From an uncultured Bacteroidales bacterium (GTDB lineage Bacteria > Bacteroidota > Bacteroidia > Bacteroidales > P3): a stretch of 6,098 nucleotides of DNA. Shown here one piece after another: positions 5,443 through 6,098 of the stretch (positions are counted from its first letter, which is position 1; every line of letters starts with the position of its first letter). Position numbers and translations under genes: made by a program. Below the pieces are notes generated by a model. That model saw nothing but the letters and a program-made list of their open reading frames with translations, was not told the origin of the DNA and searched no databases. The stretch lies in contig CAMWIS010000095.1 of NCBI GenBank assembly GCA_947174375.1, positions 1-6,098 on the forward strand, read 5' to 3'.

Positions 5443-6098
5443 ATGGCGGAACCGATTATAGTGGCCAAGGGCCTGTGCAAGCGCTACGGCCAGTTGGACG
5501 TGCTCAAGGGCGTGGACTTGACCGTGGAGAAGGGGAAGGTCGTGTCGGTGACGGGGGCTTCCGGCGCCGGCAAGACCACCTTGCTGCAACTGCTCGGCAG
5601 TTTGGAGCCGCCCACGGCGGGCACGGTCGAAATCGACGGCGAGAACCCCTACCGGCTGTCCGCCGCCCGACTGGCGCGCTTCCGCAACCGCCATATCGGT
5701 TTCGTCTTTCAGTTCCACTATCTGTTGCCGGAGTTCTCCGCCTTGGAGAACGTCATGATGCCGGCGTTGATAGGCGGCGAAAGCGCGCGGGCGGCGCGCG
5801 GGCGCGCCGCCGAACTCTTGGACTTTCTGGGGCTCTCCGCCCGTGCCGCCCACAAGCCCGGCGAGTTGTCGGGCGGCGAACAGCAGCGCGTGGCCGTGGC
5901 GCGCGCGTTGATGAACCGTCCGTCGGTCGTCTTGGCCGACGAGCCTTCGGGCAACCTCGATACGGCGCACGCGCAGGCGCTCCACGAGTTGTTCTTCCGT
6001 TTGCGTGATGAATTCGGGCAGACGTTCGTCATCGTCACCCACAACGAACACTTGGCGCAACTCTCCGACTGCCAGTTTGTCTTGCAGGACGGCCGCAG
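5443..6098 (+). CDS. lolD: LolD/MacB-class ABC transporter ATP-binding protein, C-terminus cut by window edge
   Basis: The frame opens at the ATG 17 bases after nfu and runs off the right edge after 218 codons; full LolD-type proteins are about 220-235 residues, so little is missing. All ABC ATPase elements are present: Walker A GASGAGKTT (38-46), Q-loop at Gln90 in FVFQFHYLLPEF (87-98), signature LSGGEQQRVAVARAL (142-156), Walker B VVLADEP (162-168), D-loop SGNLD (169-173) and H-loop His200. The stretch FQFHYLLPEFSALENVMMP is close to the FQFHHLLPEFTALENV of lipoprotein-releasing LolD, which with LolC/LolE extracts lipoproteins from the inner membrane and loads LolA. The membrane partners are not in the window. 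A related MacB- or FtsE-like role cannot be excluded, but the Q-loop region favours LolD. Confidence 0.88.
   Translation, partial: MAEPIIVAKGLCKRYGQLDVLKGVDLTVEKGKVVSVTGASGAGKTTLLQLLGSLEPPTAGTVEIDGENPYRLSAARLARFRNRHIGFVFQFHYLLPEFSALENVMMPALIGGESARAARGRAAELLDFLGLSARAAHKPGELSGGEQQRVAVARALMNRPSVVLADEPSGNLDTAHAQALHELFFRLRDEFGQTFVIVTHNEHLAQLSDCQFVLQDGR

Overview
The window looks like a piece of chromosome from a GC-rich member of the Bacteroidota, probably Bacteroidales-like. Three observations point there. Two exact copies of the Bacteroidota -7 promoter motif (TAnnTTTG) sit in the purE/adk intergenic gap. A helix-hairpin-helix plus beta-barrel protein of the kind typical of this phylum is present. 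The Mrp protein has a TPAELPxNKYY segment where other bacteria carry a CxxC pair. The genus cannot be read from the sequence. No RNA genes, insertion sequences, CRISPR arrays or phage genes are visible.

Left part (1-2797, minus strand): two overlapping genes encode envelope proteins. The first in transcription order is a predicted small outer-membrane beta-barrel protein of unknown function. The second overlaps it by 16 bases and is a large exported protein with an N-terminal ComEA-like helix-hairpin-helix region followed by a long beta-rich region; it runs off the left edge. This pair is the least understood part of the window. Next upstream, also on the minus strand, is purE (de novo purine synthesis), separated by a 97-base gap that holds a hairpin.

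Middle: a gap of about 70 bases between purE and adk carries two divergent, interlocked promoters, so the two purine-nucleotide genes fire away from each other from shared DNA.

Right part (3481-6098, plus strand): a tightly packed gene row adk - mrp - nfu-type NifU - lolD-like ABC ATPase, with gaps of 7, 36 and 17 bases. It joins nucleotide homeostasis (adenylate kinase), two iron-sulfur cluster carrier/assembly proteins (Mrp with its N-terminal MIP18/DUF59 domain, and a minimal Nfu) and the ATPase of an ABC transporter of the LolD/MacB class, truncated by the right edge. Most of these genes are housekeeping; I see no clear new defence or mobile system. The best leads are the HhH/barrel pair, the interlocked purE/adk promoters and the cysteine-free Mrp segment.
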